Assembly: GCF_014384885.1 (NCBI RefSeq) | Contig: NZ_JACRST010000003.1 | Coordinates: 1 to 64,000, forward strand | Length of the DNA: 64,000 nucleotides | Source: Ligaoa zhengdingensis | GTDB lineage: Bacteria; Bacillota; Clostridia; Oscillospirales; Ruminococcaceae | Direction of reading: 5' to 3' | In this document: piece after piece, positions 1-9,390 of the stretch | How the letters are laid out: every line of letters begins with the position of its first letter | How positions within the stretch are numbered: position 1 is the first letter of the stretch | Notes under the pieces: generated by a model | Seen by the model: the letters and a program-made list of their open reading frames with translations, nothing else | Database searches by the model: none | What the model was told of the DNA's origin: nothing | Program-made: the position numbers and the translations under genes

Positions 1-3000
1 CATCGAACGCCGCCCAGCTCTCCTCGGTGTAACGCGCTTCCTCGAACACTCCGTCGATCGCTTTGATCAGCGATTCCAGCATGCTCTTATCCACATCGGA
101 GGGAATCTCGCCCTCCACCAGATTGGAAATCGCTGTCTCTAATGCCGCCAAGGCGTCGCTCACCTCACTGTCCGCAACGCTTTCATCCTCCAAAATTTGC
201 TGGGCGAGAGCTACAGCATCCTGAAGCTGTCCCCAGCTTTCCGCCGTATAGTCGTTCTGATTGAGCTGTTCAATCTGCGCCAACTTGGCTGCGATGCGCT
301 CCCGGTCCGAACGGGCGGCAAGCTCATACAGGGCCTGATTCAACTGCTGGCTCGCCGCCTCGATTTCCGCCTCTGAGGCGCTTTCGTCGCCGCATACCAG
401 CTCCGCTTGTGCAATCGCTTCCTCAAGGCTGGCCCAACTTTCATTCGTATACTCGTCCTGCAAATAGTATTGCTGGATAAACTCAATCTTGTCCCGAAGC
501 GCTGTTGTATCCGCTTTTAGCTGTAGCGTATCGATTGCATTTTGCAGCTGATCGAGCGCCGACAGGATTTCGTCCGCCTGCGGATTCTCTTTCTCTGCAA
601 TGTTTCGCGCCTCATTTAATGTGCTGTCAAAGGCTGCCCAATCGGTGGTGGAGAGATAAGCATCCCTGTCGATCCGTTCTGCATGGAAGATCGCGTCCTT
701 CAAAAGACCCAGGGTGGAACTGTAAACCTCGAGCTCGCGCATCCCCGCCCAGACGCCGTTGGTGCTGCTCAAAAAGCGAATGCGCAGATACCGGGCCCGC
801 GCCGCGCCTGACGCGGCATACTCGGTGGAAACCTGGCTGTTGTTCGATTTGTCGCAGAACACCTGCCAATTGCCGCTTGCAAAGGAATCGTCCGCCCAGT
901 CGCTGGGATCATTGGAATATTCGACAACGTACTGGAATCCAGCGGGTTTTTCCGCGGTGAAATCGACATTGGTGACGAGCGTTTCAGCGCCGAGATCGAT
1001 TTTAAACCATTGGGGCATCGCGTCGCTTCTGACGCACCAACGATTTTCCACATCCGCGCTGTTGATGCCATCAACCGCTTTTTCCGGACCGTAATCGCCG
1101 TTGTACTGCTCCGATGCCTTCACCGCTTTGCCGAACGCAAGATTGTCCCCGCGGTCAGCCGTTATGCCGGTTTCCGCGCGGAAATAGGTGGTGTAGGTCT
1201 CGTCGCCCACCTCTGTGAACGGGACGAACAGCAGGGAATTGCCGCGCCCGTCCTCTGCGGAGAAGTGCAGCGGCAGACCATCACCGGCCGGTTGGAACCA
1301 TTCATTCAGGTTGTCCTTCCAATTCTCATATGCGGACTGCGAGTCGAAAGCGAGCGTTCCGTTATCATTCACCGAGCCGATGGCGGCCAGGGCGACGGGG
1401 CCGTAGGTAAACGCGGTCACCATATCATCGTCGCCCATGGGAGCGCGCGCGAAATCCATTGGCAGGGAGACGCGGATGGTGTCACCGGTTTTAAATTCAC
1501 CGGTTACGGCTACAAAACCGGATTCCGTTCCGCATGCATATTCCTCACCGTTGAGCTCAATGGTGTAACCCGACTTGATCCAGCTCGGAATGCGGATCAT
1601 CACGGTGAGTTCCCGCCCATCCGCCTGCTCAAAGGTGAGAAGGGAAGTGTCTTCATAAGGGTAGGAAGTTTCCTGTTTCAGCCGGACGCCCTGTTCCTCC
1701 CAGTTGAGCGTGGAGGCTGCGAACTGGGCGACGTAAAGGGTGTCGTCGGAGAAGAAATACAGGCATTCGTTGAGCTTTGAAAAGTTTTCCAGACCAGAGC
1801 CATTGCAGCAGAATGCGCCGTACACGGTGTCGTTCCAGGTCGCCCTGCGGTTGGCGCCCATCGGCTGGAAATAGGTCTTATCCCCCTCCGGGTTCATGCT
1901 GCCCAAAATCTGGTTGAACAGGCCCTGTTCGTAGTAATCGAGATATTTGACATCGCCGCTCCATTCAAACAGGTCGCGCGAAATTTTGAGCAGGTTGTAG
2001 ACATTGCAGGTTTCGCAGGTATCGCCATTGAGCTGGTGAGAGAGGGTGTTGGGCACCTGATAGTGTTCGGCGATGCTGTTGCCACCGTTCACATAGGTGC
2101 GTCCGTCCTCCACCACAAAATCCCAAAAGTGCTCGGTGGCCAAGCGGTAATAGTCGTCGCCGAACAGTTGATAATTGCGCGCCAACCCTACAATTTTCGC
2201 GAGATAGGTGTTGCCGTGCATCCCGTCGAGGTTGTCCACACCATTATAAAGGTCGTCGAACAGGCGTTCGCGCTCCTCAAACAACGCCGCGATTGGGAGG
2301 TATTCCTCCTTGCCGGTGGCTGCATACATGTTGAGCAAAACTTCATTCATGCCGCCGTATTCCTCATAGGAGAGCACCTCTTCGGCCCGGTCGCCCAGCC
2401 GCTCCATGCGCCATTTGGTCCATTGGGCCAATTGATCTGCTACTTCAAGCGCCTTTTCATTTCCACAGTAGTTGTACGCATCCAGCAGGCCGGCCATGAT
2501 CTTGTGGATCATGTACCAGGGCACCGCAGCGTATTGATGGGATTCCAGTTGGTCAAAGCGGCTCTCCGGAAACGCGGAAAGGTATCCCCGCGCCACCTTC
2601 GGGTCTCCGGGGTTGTCCCCATCGCTGAGCATCAGCCCCTGGATTTCGGCCAGCCCATCCACAATTGCATCGAGTTTCGCCTTATCGGCCTCATCGTGGT
2701 ATCTGCCGTACAGCATCGCCAGCGCGGACATGTAGTGGCCCTCGAGGTGGCCTGCAAACTGGTGCCCCGGTTCGGCCCACCCATGCAGGGAAGGGGCGCC
2801 CTTATAGTCCAGGTTGGCGCCGTAATTTTGATTGGCGTTGTAGCGGAACGCATACAAGATGGTGTCCGCAGAGATGCTGTCCATCACGGCGCGGTTGATC
2901 TCTTCCTTCTCCAGAAATTCGCCGTCCAATAGGGCGACGTCCTCCAGGTCAAAGGAAAGGATCTGTTCCTGGGCGAGCGATGCGCGCACCGTAACGAAGA

Positions 3001-3997
3001 AATCCTTGCTCAGGCTCGCTCCACCGCTTTGGATGGTGGCTGTGAGCTTCACCAGCACATCGCCACTGTCCGGTCGGGTCACTTTGCCGTCCGCGGTGAT
3101 CGCCTCCGGACGGTTGGATCGCCAGCTGATGCGCGTCCCATAGGCTCCAGTGCGCACAAGCTCGAGGTTTTGAACCGCTGTTTTGGGGAGGGTGAGCAGC
3201 TCCTTGGCTGCCTTCACCTTTTCCATGTCGGTGAGGCTTGCAACCTCGGCAAGTTCTTCCGCGGAGAGCGCTCTGCTGTAGAGGCGGAAGTCGTCCATCT
3301 CCCCGCAAAATAAGGGATCATCCCACAGGGATTTTCCGAGATAGCTGCGGAAACCTTCCGCGTCCACGGCGATATCCGAGGGTTTCAAAGCGATTTCAGC
3401 TTCGGCTTGCTGTACCCCGTCGTAATAAATTTTGGCGATTCCCTGCTGATAGACAAGCGCCAGATGGAACCAGCGGCACTGCGGCGCTCCATCCTTTACG
3501 ACAACCGATTTTTCCACCGCAGCGCCTCCGCCATTTTCCGAAATGGTATAGTTAAGGCCGCTGTTCCACTGGTTGGTGCTCCGGGTGATCAGACACATAA
3601 ATTTTCCGGTTTCTCCGGTTCCAAAGTCGAAGACCCGCTGGAAGGTGCGGTCCTCCGCTACCTTCAGATACACGGATACTGTGAAGTCGTCAATTTGGGA
3701 CAATTGGCCGTCCAAATCCGGGATTTCTATGTAATCATCTCCGCCGTCAAATGTGATTGCATTCCCTTTGATGCCATCTGCAAACAGCGCACCGCCGTTG
3801 ATGACACCGTCCAGGCCGTTTCCACTTCGATCGGGCAGTTGGACCCCTTCCGAGCCCTCCATATCATACCACAAAACCAAATCATCCGCCGGCGGCTGCA
3901 CCGTGTAGGCGCTCGCTGTCACAGCTGACGCCAGACTTGTTGCGATCATCACCGCAGCCAAGACGGAAGCTGTCGCCGCTTGAACCCTTTTTTTCAT
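1..3997 (-). CDS. Secreted multidomain GH127/DUF1680-type glycoside hydrolase, 3' end cut by window edge
   Basis: At least 1332 residues are visible and the frame is still open at base 1. The ATG at 3997 follows AGGAGG (4008-4013) and starts a signal peptide. Domains in order: LamG-like lectin fold (about 33-235), a bacterial Ig-like domain (about 255-340), the DUF1680/GH127 catalytic region (about 350-900), an F5/8C discoidin-type sugar-binding domain (about 950-1085), then at least four FIVAR helical repeats with YTxESW motifs to the edge. In GH127 beta-L-arabinofuranosidases a Zn site uses Glu and three Cys; here CETC lies at 661-664 (E662, C664) and CC at 730-731, so all four ligands are present. 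GHYxSALA is also seen. It probably acts outside the cell on arabinose-containing plant glycans; the exact linkage cannot be read from sequence. Any wall anchor would lie beyond the edge. Confidence 0.88.
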   Translation of the reverse strand, partial: MKKRVQAATASVLAAVMIATSLASAVTASAYTVQPPADDLVLWYDMEGSEGVQLPDRSGNGLDGVINGGALFADGIKGNAITFDGGDDYIEIPDLDGQLSQIDDFTVSVYLKVAEDRTFQRVFDFGTGETGKFMCLITRSTNQWNSGLNYTISENGGGAAVEKSVVVKDGAPQCRWFHLALVYQQGIAKIYYDGVQQAEAEIALKPSDIAVDAEGFRSYLGKSLWDDPLFCGEMDDFRLYSRALSAEELAEVASLTDMEKVKAAKELLTLPKTAVQNLELVRTGAYGTRISWRSNRPEAITADGKVTRPDSGDVLVKLTATIQSGGASLSKDFFVTVRASLAQEQILSFDLEDVALLDGEFLEKEEINRAVMDSISADTILYAFRYNANQNYGANLDYKGAPSLHGWAEPGHQFAGHLEGHYMSALAMLYGRYHDEADKAKLDAIVDGLAEIQGLMLSDGDNPGDPKVARGYLSAFPESRFDQLESHQYAAVPWYMIHKIMAGLLDAYNYCGNEKALEVADQLAQWTKWRMERLGDRAEEVLSYEEYGGMNEVLLNMYAATGKEEYLPIAALFEERERLFDDLYNGVDNLDGMHGNTYLAKIVGLARNYQLFGDDYYRLATEHFWDFVVEDGRTYVNGGNSIAEHYQVPNTLSHQLNGDTCETCNVYNLLKISRDLFEWSGDVKYLDYYEQGLFNQILGSMNPEGDKTYFQPMGANRRATWNDTVYGAFCCNGSGLENFSKLNECLYFFSDDTLYVAQFAASTLNWEEQGVRLKQETSYPYEDTSLLTFEQADGRELTVMIRIPSWIKSGYTIELNGEEYACGTESGFVAVTGEFKTGDTIRVSLPMDFARAPMGDDDMVTAFTYGPVALAAIGSVNDNGTLAFDSQSAYENWKDNLNEWFQPAGDGLPLHFSAEDGRGNSLLFVPFTEVGDETYTTYFRAETGITADRGDNLAFGKAVKASEQYNGDYGPEKAVDGINSADVENRWCVRSDAMPQWFKIDLGAETLVTNVDFTAEKPAGFQYVVEYSNDPSDWADDSFASGNWQVFCDKSNNSQVSTEYAASGAARARYLRIRFLSSTNGVWAGMRELEVYSSTLGLLKDAIFHAERIDRDAYLSTTDWAAFDSTLNEARNIAEKENPQADEILSALDQLQNAIDTLQLKADTTALRDKIEFIQQYYLQDEYTNESWASLEEAIAQAELVCGDESASEAEIEAASQQLNQALYELAARSDRERIAAKLAQIEQLNQNDYTAESWGQLQDAVALAQQILEDESVADSEVSDALAALETAISNLVEGEIPSDVDKSMLESLIKAIDGVFEEARYTEESWAAFD

Positions 3998-4124
3998 CCT
4001 TATTTTTCCTCCTTTTTGCTGTTTCCTCGAATTTTTACCCGGCGAGGGATCTTATTTATTATTTTACCACGATAAGTATTTTGAGTATTTACAATATTTT
4101 AGCAGATTTGCTGACAAAATGTTT

Positions 4125-4164
4125 AAAAAAGAAACAGGCGGGAGTTCCCCAGGAAACTCCCGCC
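4125..4164 (-). terminator. Intrinsic terminator of rsgA
   Basis: Perfect 10-bp stem (4137-4146 with 4155-4164) and 8-nt loop, followed on the minus strand by a T-rich tract. It lies 26 bases past the rsgA stop. Confidence 0.85.
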
Positions 4165-4189
4165 TCAATGCCCGGTTGAACCGGTTTTG

Positions 4190-5278
4190 TTATCTCATCA
4201 ATTTTCGCTTGTCCTTTTCACGGATAGATTTGCGGGCGTTTTTCATCCCGCCCACCTCTTTGAACATTTCATTCAGCTTTTTGGCTTCAAGTTCTCTAAA
4301 GTTGAGGCCATCGTATTGTGCTTCCTTTTGCAATTTCAAATAGCTTGCAAGCCGGTCCGTGCCGAGGCTGCCCTCCTGGATTGCCTGTTGTACGGCGCAT
4401 CCGGGTTCTTTGGTATGGGTGCAGTCCCGAAATTTACAATGCGCCGCCAAAACCTCGATATCGGTAAACGTCTTTGATAGGTCGGCATTCTCCAAGCCGA
4501 GTTCGCGCATACCCGGCGTGTCGATCACCATCCCCCCGTTTTCCAGTGGGATGAGCTCCCGCCTGGTGGTCGTATGCCGGCCTTTATCGTCCGCCCGAAT
4601 TTCATGGGTATCCAATTGTTCTCTACCGATCAGACGGTTGATCAGCGTCGACTTTCCGACGCCGGATGACCCGATAAAAGCCACGGTTTGGCCGGGTTCG
4701 ATATATTTCAGGATGGAAGCATAGCCGTCTTCATCGACCGAGGAGGTGATAAGGATGTCCGCGCCGATCGCCACCGATTCCACCTGGGCAACCCATTGCT
4801 CCACGTGATCACACAGATCCGCCTTAGTTAATACAACGACTGGGATCGCTCCGCTGTCCCAACTGATGGCAAGGTATCGTTCCAGCCTGCGCAGATTAAA
4901 GTCATGGTTGAGCGACATGCAGAGGAACACTGTGTCGATGTTGCTCGCAACGATCTGCTCGTCATTGGCGGTCCCTGCCGCTTTCCGGATAAAGGCACTC
5001 TTTCTGGACAGCACATGATGAATCACAGCGTTGCCGTTGAGATCCGTTTCGCGGTCGATCATGACAAAATCACCGACCGCGGGAAAATCGGAAAGCCGGG
5101 TTGTCTCAAACCGGAATTTGCCGGAAACCGAGGCCATGAGTTCGCCGTTTTCACATAGAATTCGGTACAAATCCCTGGACTGAGAGACCACACGTGCAAC
5201 AAAGAGGCCGCCGTACATTGCCGCTTCGGTTTCGAAGCGGCCTGTATATCCCAAATCTTTCATATTCAGTTGTTTCAA
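4190..5278 (-). CDS. rsgA: Ribosome small subunit-dependent GTPase RsgA
   Basis: A late 30S-assembly GTPase. The circularly permuted GTPase order is visible: G4 TKAD, then G1 GSSGVGKS, then G3 DTPG. An OB-fold-like N-terminus precedes it, and a C-terminal zinc motif (Cys in HCKFRDCTH and EPGC) follows. The open frame runs back to 5428, but that would overlap mgtE. The TTG at 5278 has GAGAGG eight bases upstream and gives 362 residues, normal for the family; the ATG at 5263 is the alternative, with worse ribosome-site spacing. It is followed by a strong terminator. Confidence 0.93.
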   Translation of the reverse strand: MKQLNMKDLGYTGRFETEAAMYGGLFVARVVSQSRDLYRILCENGELMASVSGKFRFETTRLSDFPAVGDFVMIDRETDLNGNAVIHHVLSRKSAFIRKAAGTANDEQIVASNIDTVFLCMSLNHDFNLRRLERYLAISWDSGAIPVVVLTKADLCDHVEQWVAQVESVAIGADILITSSVDEDGYASILKYIEPGQTVAFIGSSGVGKSTLINRLIGREQLDTHEIRADDKGRHTTTRRELIPLENGGMVIDTPGMRELGLENADLSKTFTDIEVLAAHCKFRDCTHTKEPGCAVQQAIQEGSLGTDRLASYLKLQKEAQYDGLNFRELEAKKLNEMFKEVGGMKNARKSIREKDKRKLMR

Positions 5279-5372
5279 TTGTAAATCCTCTCTACATTCA
5301 AAATTTTTATCCTGTTCGTTACCGCCGCTGTGATTTGCCGCGGTAAGAGTTTTTGGCCCGGCCAGAAGTTTT

Positions 5373-6722
5373 TTAGATCGCAAGCAGGCGGGTCGCAATT
5401 GAAAAATAGATGACCAGCGAGAATGCATCCACGATGGTGGTGATCAAGGGTGCAGCCATGATTGCGGGGTCGGCCCGGAACAGTTTGGCGACGATCGGCA
5501 GAATTCCGCCGATCGTTTTGGCCATCACCACGGTGGCGAACAGGGCCAACGCCACGGTGAGAGCCACAGCCTCATTGCCGGGGTAGGTGATAATCAGCCG
5601 CACATAGTTGACCGCCGCCAGAACAGCGCCAACCACCACGCTCACCCGCAGCTCCTTCCAAAGGACGGAAAGCAGGTCGTGCGGCTGAATTTCTGCCACC
5701 GCCATGCCGCGGATGACCAGGGTGCTGCTTTGCGAACCCGCGTTGCCGCCGGTATCGGTCAACATGGGGATAAAGGTGACCAGCAGCGGCATGGCGGCAA
5801 ATGCGGCCTCATATCGCCCCAGAATCCCGCCGGTGATCATGCCGGAGATCATCAGAACCAGCAGCCACAGAATACGATTTTTGGCCAGGGAGAACACGCC
5901 GGTTTTCAGGTAAGGCCGTTCGGAGGGCAGCATTGCCGCCATCTTTTCAAAGTCCTCGGTGGCCTCCTGCTCCATCACATCCACCGCGTCGTCGACAGTC
6001 ACGATGCCAACCAGGCGGTTTTCGTGATCCACCACCGGCATGGACAGCAGGTCGTATTTGGAGAACAGCCGCGCAACCTCCTCGCGGTCCTCGGTCGTCT
6101 TCACCGAGATGATATCGGTATCCATGATCGTGTCCAAAGCGCATTCGTCGTGCGCAAGCAGCAGGTCCTTTACGGTCACTACGCCGTCCAGCTTGCGCTG
6201 CTCGTCGATGACATAGCAGGTGTAGATGGTTTCCCGATCCTCCCCGGTGCGGCGAATGTGCTTAATCGCATCTTCCACCGTCATGTCGCGGCGCAGGTCG
6301 GTGAACTCAGCGGTCATGATGCTGCCAGCCGAGTTTTCGGGGTACTGCAAAAACTGGTTGATCAGCGCGCGGTCGTCCGGCGTCGCATTGCGCAGCACCC
6401 GCTTGACCACATTTGCGGGCATCTCCTCGAGCATATCCACCGCGTCGTCGGTGTGCAGATCATCCAGAATCACGGCGAGCTCCCGGTCGGTGATGGAACC
6501 GATGATGACTTCCTGGGTTTCAGACGATAGATTGGCGAATACATCCGCAGCCATATCCTTGGGCAGGGTGCGGAAGGTGACGACCGCCTTCTCCACTGGG
6601 AGCTCCTCAATGAATAGGGCGACGTCCACCTCGTTGGTGTCAGAGAGCACTTCGCGCAGCGCGCGATAATTTTTGGTGTCCAAAAGCGCTTCCAACGCTT
6701 CAAAATTTGAGTTGATTTCCAT
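5373..6722 (-). CDS. mgtE: Magnesium transporter MgtE
   Basis: 449 residues with the usual MgtE layout: an acidic helical N-domain (about 1-130), a CBS pair (about 135-255), and five hydrophobic segments from about 270 to the end. The stretch PMLTDTGGNAGSQSS matches the conserved ion-pathway motif of the family. The ATG at 6722 follows AAGGAGG. The gene is read through a 280-nt leader holding a 31-codon ORF and an intrinsic terminator, so expression is probably attenuated. No M-box was recognised in the leader. Confidence 0.95.
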   Translation of the reverse strand: MEINSNFEALEALLDTKNYRALREVLSDTNEVDVALFIEELPVEKAVVTFRTLPKDMAADVFANLSSETQEVIIGSITDRELAVILDDLHTDDAVDMLEEMPANVVKRVLRNATPDDRALINQFLQYPENSAGSIMTAEFTDLRRDMTVEDAIKHIRRTGEDRETIYTCYVIDEQRKLDGVVTVKDLLLAHDECALDTIMDTDIISVKTTEDREEVARLFSKYDLLSMPVVDHENRLVGIVTVDDAVDVMEQEATEDFEKMAAMLPSERPYLKTGVFSLAKNRILWLLVLMISGMITGGILGRYEAAFAAMPLLVTFIPMLTDTGGNAGSQSSTLVIRGMAVAEIQPHDLLSVLWKELRVSVVVGAVLAAVNYVRLIITYPGNEAVALTVALALFATVVMAKTIGGILPIVAKLFRADPAIMAAPLITTIVDAFSLVIYFSIATRLLAI

Positions 6723-6776
6723 TTTGATTTCCTCCTTGCGTCGTTTTTAATCAAGGTAGGAAGCTCAAAAATGAAC

Positions 6777-6813
6777 AAAACCGCATGAGAAGGCACAGAC
6801 CTGTCTCATGCGG
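6777..6813 (-). terminator. Intrinsic terminator/attenuator between leader ORF and mgtE
   Basis: 10-bp stem (6781-6790 with 6804-6813) followed on the minus strand by TTTT and a T-rich stretch. It lies 34 bases after the leader ORF and 55 before mgtE, a position suited to attenuation. Confidence 0.75.
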
Positions 6814-6846
6814 TGATTATCCTTATGTGCAGAGAGGGCCGCAAAT

Positions 6847-6942
6847 TCAGCGCGCCACAAAACAAGCGGACCAATATGAGCCGCCGCACAAATGATAATC
6901 ACTGTCTTGTTCCATTTTTGTACTTCGACCGCATATGTCCAC
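6847..6942 (-). CDS. 31-residue leader ORF upstream of mgtE
   Basis: Not recognised as a known family. It starts at GTG 6942 with GGAGG (6951-6955) eight bases upstream, a near-ideal ribosome site, and ends at TGA 6847-6849. The peptide has three features: an acidic stretch EQDSD at residues 11-15 just after an internal Met, Cys at 4, 19 and 27, and a CGG triplet at 19-21. It lies between a promoter (7010-7038) and an intrinsic terminator (6781-6813) in the mgtE leader. By analogy with mgtL-type leader peptides it may couple translation to Mg2+, but this is inference. Confidence 0.6.
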   Translation of the reverse strand: MDICGRSTKMEQDSDYHLCGGSYWSACFVAR

Positions 6943-7009
6943 CTATTTTCCCTCCTTTGTCCGTTTCAAAGTCTTAGAATGCCCAAAATTTCTCCAGGAA
7001 TCCTTTTTT

Positions 7010-7038
7010 AGTATACGCTGAGCCGCACTTTTTTGCAA
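7010..7038 (-). promoter_or_regulatory. Sigma-A type promoter of mgtE leader
   Basis: On the minus strand, -35 TTGCAA (7033-7038), a 17-bp spacer and -10 TATACT (7010-7015). It is placed to transcribe the leader ORF, attenuator and mgtE. Confidence 0.75.
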
Positions 7039-7045
7039 CTGTTGG

Positions 7046-8032
7046 TCAGCGCTTCTCCAACAGTAGGCGGCGGATATCGTTGCCCTGGAACCACAATACA
7101 CTGTAGTTGCCGATCAATCGCGACACGATGCGGTCGGCGTACTGCTGGTCGAGCTCCTTCAGGGTGAGATTGGTGCTGATGATGGTGGATTTGCGGGTAT
7201 TGATGCGGGTGTTGATCAGGTTGTAGAGCAGGGAATTGGTAAAATTGGTGGCGAACTCAGACCCGAGGTCGTCGAGGATCAACAGATCGCACGCCAGCAT
7301 CGATTCCAATGTGTCGTAGCGGCTGCCTTCGCGGGAGAACTTTTCGTCCTCCGCGCGGCGAAACAGGTCCTGCATCGAGCCATACACCACCTCAAACCCG
7401 CGTTTGATCACTTCGGATGCAATGGCGAGCGAGAGATGGGTCTTGCCCAGGCCGGTCGCGCCGAGCATCAGCAGGTTGCGTCCGCTGCCCCCTTGAAAAT
7501 CGCGTGCAAACTGGCGGCAGACGTCGTAGATCGCCTCCATGCGGCGGCGGGGCGCCGCGCCTCCATCGGCGGTATTGGGGTAATAATCGAGATGAAACTG
7601 GTCGAAGGTCGCCAGCGAGAGGGAAGAGACCGAGTTGAGGCGGCGGAGCTTCTCCTCCCGAAGGACCTTTTCCAGGCAGGAGCAGATTTTTCCATCGATG
7701 TATCCCTCATCCCTGCACAGGGGACAGACAGGGCTGGGTTCGAGGTAGTGCTCCTCCACCCCGACCGAGCGCAGCAGCTCGGTCCGCTCCTGTTGCAGGG
7801 CAAGATTTTTGGCCTTTACCTGTTTGACCAGTTCGCCGGTCGATGATCCGCCCGCTATCACGGCGCGCACTAACTCCAGGCCGGTGCCCGCAAGCTCCTG
7901 TTCGATCGCGCGCAGGCGCGGCAGATGGCGGTACAGCTCCTCACGCCGCTCGGTTGCCTGCGCCTTGGCGGTGTTGCGCCGTTGGCTGAGAACCCCCAGG
8001 CCATATTCCAATAAATCCTTTGAATAAGCCAC
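7046..8032 (-). CDS. DnaI/DnaC-like primosomal ATPase (helicase loader)
   Basis: An AAA+ ATP-binding protein of 328 residues. A coiled N-terminal region leads to a CPLC...CSC zinc motif (about 105-120), then Walker A GATGLGKTH and Walker B LLILDDLG. This matches the DnaI/DnaC helicase-loader group that brings replicative helicase to DNA. The GTG at 8032 has GGTGAT just upstream. It lies 18 bases after a DnaD-domain protein, the usual Firmicutes primosome pairing, which argues for replication rather than an IS21-type IstB role. Confidence 0.88.
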   Translation of the reverse strand: MAYSKDLLEYGLGVLSQRRNTAKAQATERREELYRHLPRLRAIEQELAGTGLELVRAVIAGGSSTGELVKQVKAKNLALQQERTELLRSVGVEEHYLEPSPVCPLCRDEGYIDGKICSCLEKVLREEKLRRLNSVSSLSLATFDQFHLDYYPNTADGGAAPRRRMEAIYDVCRQFARDFQGGSGRNLLMLGATGLGKTHLSLAIASEVIKRGFEVVYGSMQDLFRRAEDEKFSREGSRYDTLESMLACDLLILDDLGSEFATNFTNSLLYNLINTRINTRKSTIISTNLTLKELDQQYADRIVSRLIGNYSVLWFQGNDIRRLLLEKR

Positions 8033-8050
8033 AAAATCACCGCTTTCGTT

Positions 8051-9046
8051 TTATTTGGGCGTGCTGCCCGCGAGGTATGCCTCCAGCTCATCAATATCGT
8101 AAGAGGATTTCGGCTTTTGTTGTTCCGCTTTTTGACGGGCAAAGGCCGAGCTTTCCTTGGCGACCTGTTCGGGGGTGCGGATGTTCTGGCTGCGCCAGTT
8201 GGAGAGAACCTTATTGATATAGGGAAAGCTCAGTTTCCCGGTGTTTTCGATCGACCGTTCATAGGCCAGCTTGATAACTGGCAGATCAAACCCGTAATCG
8301 CAGAACCAGGTGCGTATGTATTCGCACTCTTTGCTGGTCAGTGCGCGGTCGTAGATGCCAAAGGCAGCTTTGCAGAGCTGCTGCCGCTTGTCCGCCTCCA
8401 GGCTCTCACGTATGTAGTGCTCCGCCTTTTCCAGCGTATCGATGCCGCGCTCCTGCCAGGCCATCGCTACCTTTTCGATGTACCGGAGATTGGTCTTTCC
8501 AATCTGCCGGCAATATTCAATTACGGTGAGCAGCACGTCTGCTGGGATACCGGCCCAGTCGTAGAGGGAGGCCAATGTCGCGAGGTCGGAGCTGGTGAGC
8601 GTCTTGCCCAGGGCCGCCTCAGTTTCAGTCAGCAGAGCCTGGAATTCGGCGCTGCTCCGGGCCAGCTTGGCGATTTCGGCGGATGTGAGCCGCAGCTTCG
8701 GCGGACTGCCCGAGGGGCGCGGAGCCGGCGTTTGAGAGGCGACAGGGAAAGCCGGAGCGGGTTCGGCATTTGTACTGGGAACCGTAAGGCGGACGGAATC
8801 CTCATCGGGCAGGGCGCAGAGGACCCCCGCGCCGATCCAATAGTTGAGCGCATCCTGGGTGTCTCCTGCGGAAAGATTCAGCGCTGCCGCAAGGTCGGCG
8901 AGCTCCACAGCTTCGCCTGCCCGCCGCAACAACAGCAGCAGCACCTTCAGGTGGGCCACGCCGCACAGCTTTAGGTGTTTGTCCACAATTTGAGTAGGTA
9001 CGGCGAACACCGAATTCCATATACCAAAATTTAAAGAATATTTCAT
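8051..9046 (-). CDS. DnaD-domain replication initiation protein
   Basis: 331 residues. The N-terminal part (about 1-75) looks like a winged-helix DnaD/DnaB domain, followed by a Pro/Ala-rich linker (about 95-120). Two C-terminal DnaD-type helical domains follow, with the signature YIxxVLxNWRSQNI near 270-290. These proteins remodel DNA and help load the helicase at origins. The ATG at 9046 follows GGAGG. The downstream neighbour is the DnaI-like ATPase in the same direction. Confidence 0.87.
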   Translation of the reverse strand: MKYSLNFGIWNSVFAVPTQIVDKHLKLCGVAHLKVLLLLLRRAGEAVELADLAAALNLSAGDTQDALNYWIGAGVLCALPDEDSVRLTVPSTNAEPAPAFPVASQTPAPRPSGSPPKLRLTSAEIAKLARSSAEFQALLTETEAALGKTLTSSDLATLASLYDWAGIPADVLLTVIEYCRQIGKTNLRYIEKVAMAWQERGIDTLEKAEHYIRESLEADKRQQLCKAAFGIYDRALTSKECEYIRTWFCDYGFDLPVIKLAYERSIENTGKLSFPYINKVLSNWRSQNIRTPEQVAKESSAFARQKAEQQKPKSSYDIDELEAYLAGSTPK

Positions 9047-9147
9047 AGAGAGATAGACCTCCGCCTTGTTGGTTCTGATTGTTTATCTTTATTATAACAG
9101 ATTTCCGGCTTCTCGTCACAAAAAGGAGAAAAAATTTGATAAAACAG

Positions 9148-9176
9148 TTGACAGGGGAAAATTTATTTGCTATAAT
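9148..9176 (+). promoter_or_regulatory. Consensus promoter of tRNA-Gly
   Basis: TTGACA (9148-9153), a 17-bp spacer and TATAAT (9171-9176), an exact consensus match about 30 bases before the tRNA. Confidence 0.9.
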
Positions 9177-9205
9177 AAACCAGTCAGCTCAAGAAAGTGA
9201 AAAAT

Positions 9206-9281
9206 GCGGGTTTAGCTCATTTGGTAGAGCGCCACCTTGCCAAGGTGGAGGTAGCGAGTTCGAACCTCGTAACCCGCTCCA
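9206..9281 (+). tRNA. tRNA-Gly (anticodon GCC)
   Basis: A 76-base cloverleaf with an encoded CCA end. The acceptor stem GCGGGTT pairs with AACCCGC. The anticodon stem CCACC/GGTGG encloses loop TTGCCAA, with GCC at 9239-9241. The T-arm carries GTTCGAA. Island 1 starts directly downstream, and tRNA 3' ends are common integration targets. Confidence 0.97.
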
Positions 9282-9287
9282 GAGAGA

Positions 9288-9334
9288 AACCCCGTGAATT
9301 GGCTTAGAATGCCAGTTCGCGGGGGTTTTTTTAT
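9288..9334 (+). terminator. Intrinsic terminator of tRNA-Gly
   Basis: Long imperfect stem (about 9288-9303 with 9310-9326) ending in GGGGGTTTTTTT, directly after the tRNA. Confidence 0.85.
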
Positions 9335-9390
9335 TATTTTCAATTTGGGTTTTGAGCCAAAATTTTTATAGATTTTGAGTATTTTTCAGC

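Noticed and set aside
2036..2932. 298-codon open frame on the plus strand
   Set aside because: Antisense to the GH127 catalytic region, whose minus-strand reading shows clear motifs (CETC, GHYxSALA). No ribosome site or family pattern on the plus strand.
6723..7003. M-box (ykoK) magnesium riboswitch upstream of mgtE
   Set aside because: The conserved M-box segments were not seen, and about a third of the leader is taken by a well-translated ORF.
7046..8032. IstB-type transposition ATPase instead of a helicase loader
   Set aside because: No IS21 transposase or terminal repeats nearby; the DnaD-domain neighbour and N-terminal zinc motif favour the DnaI-like role.
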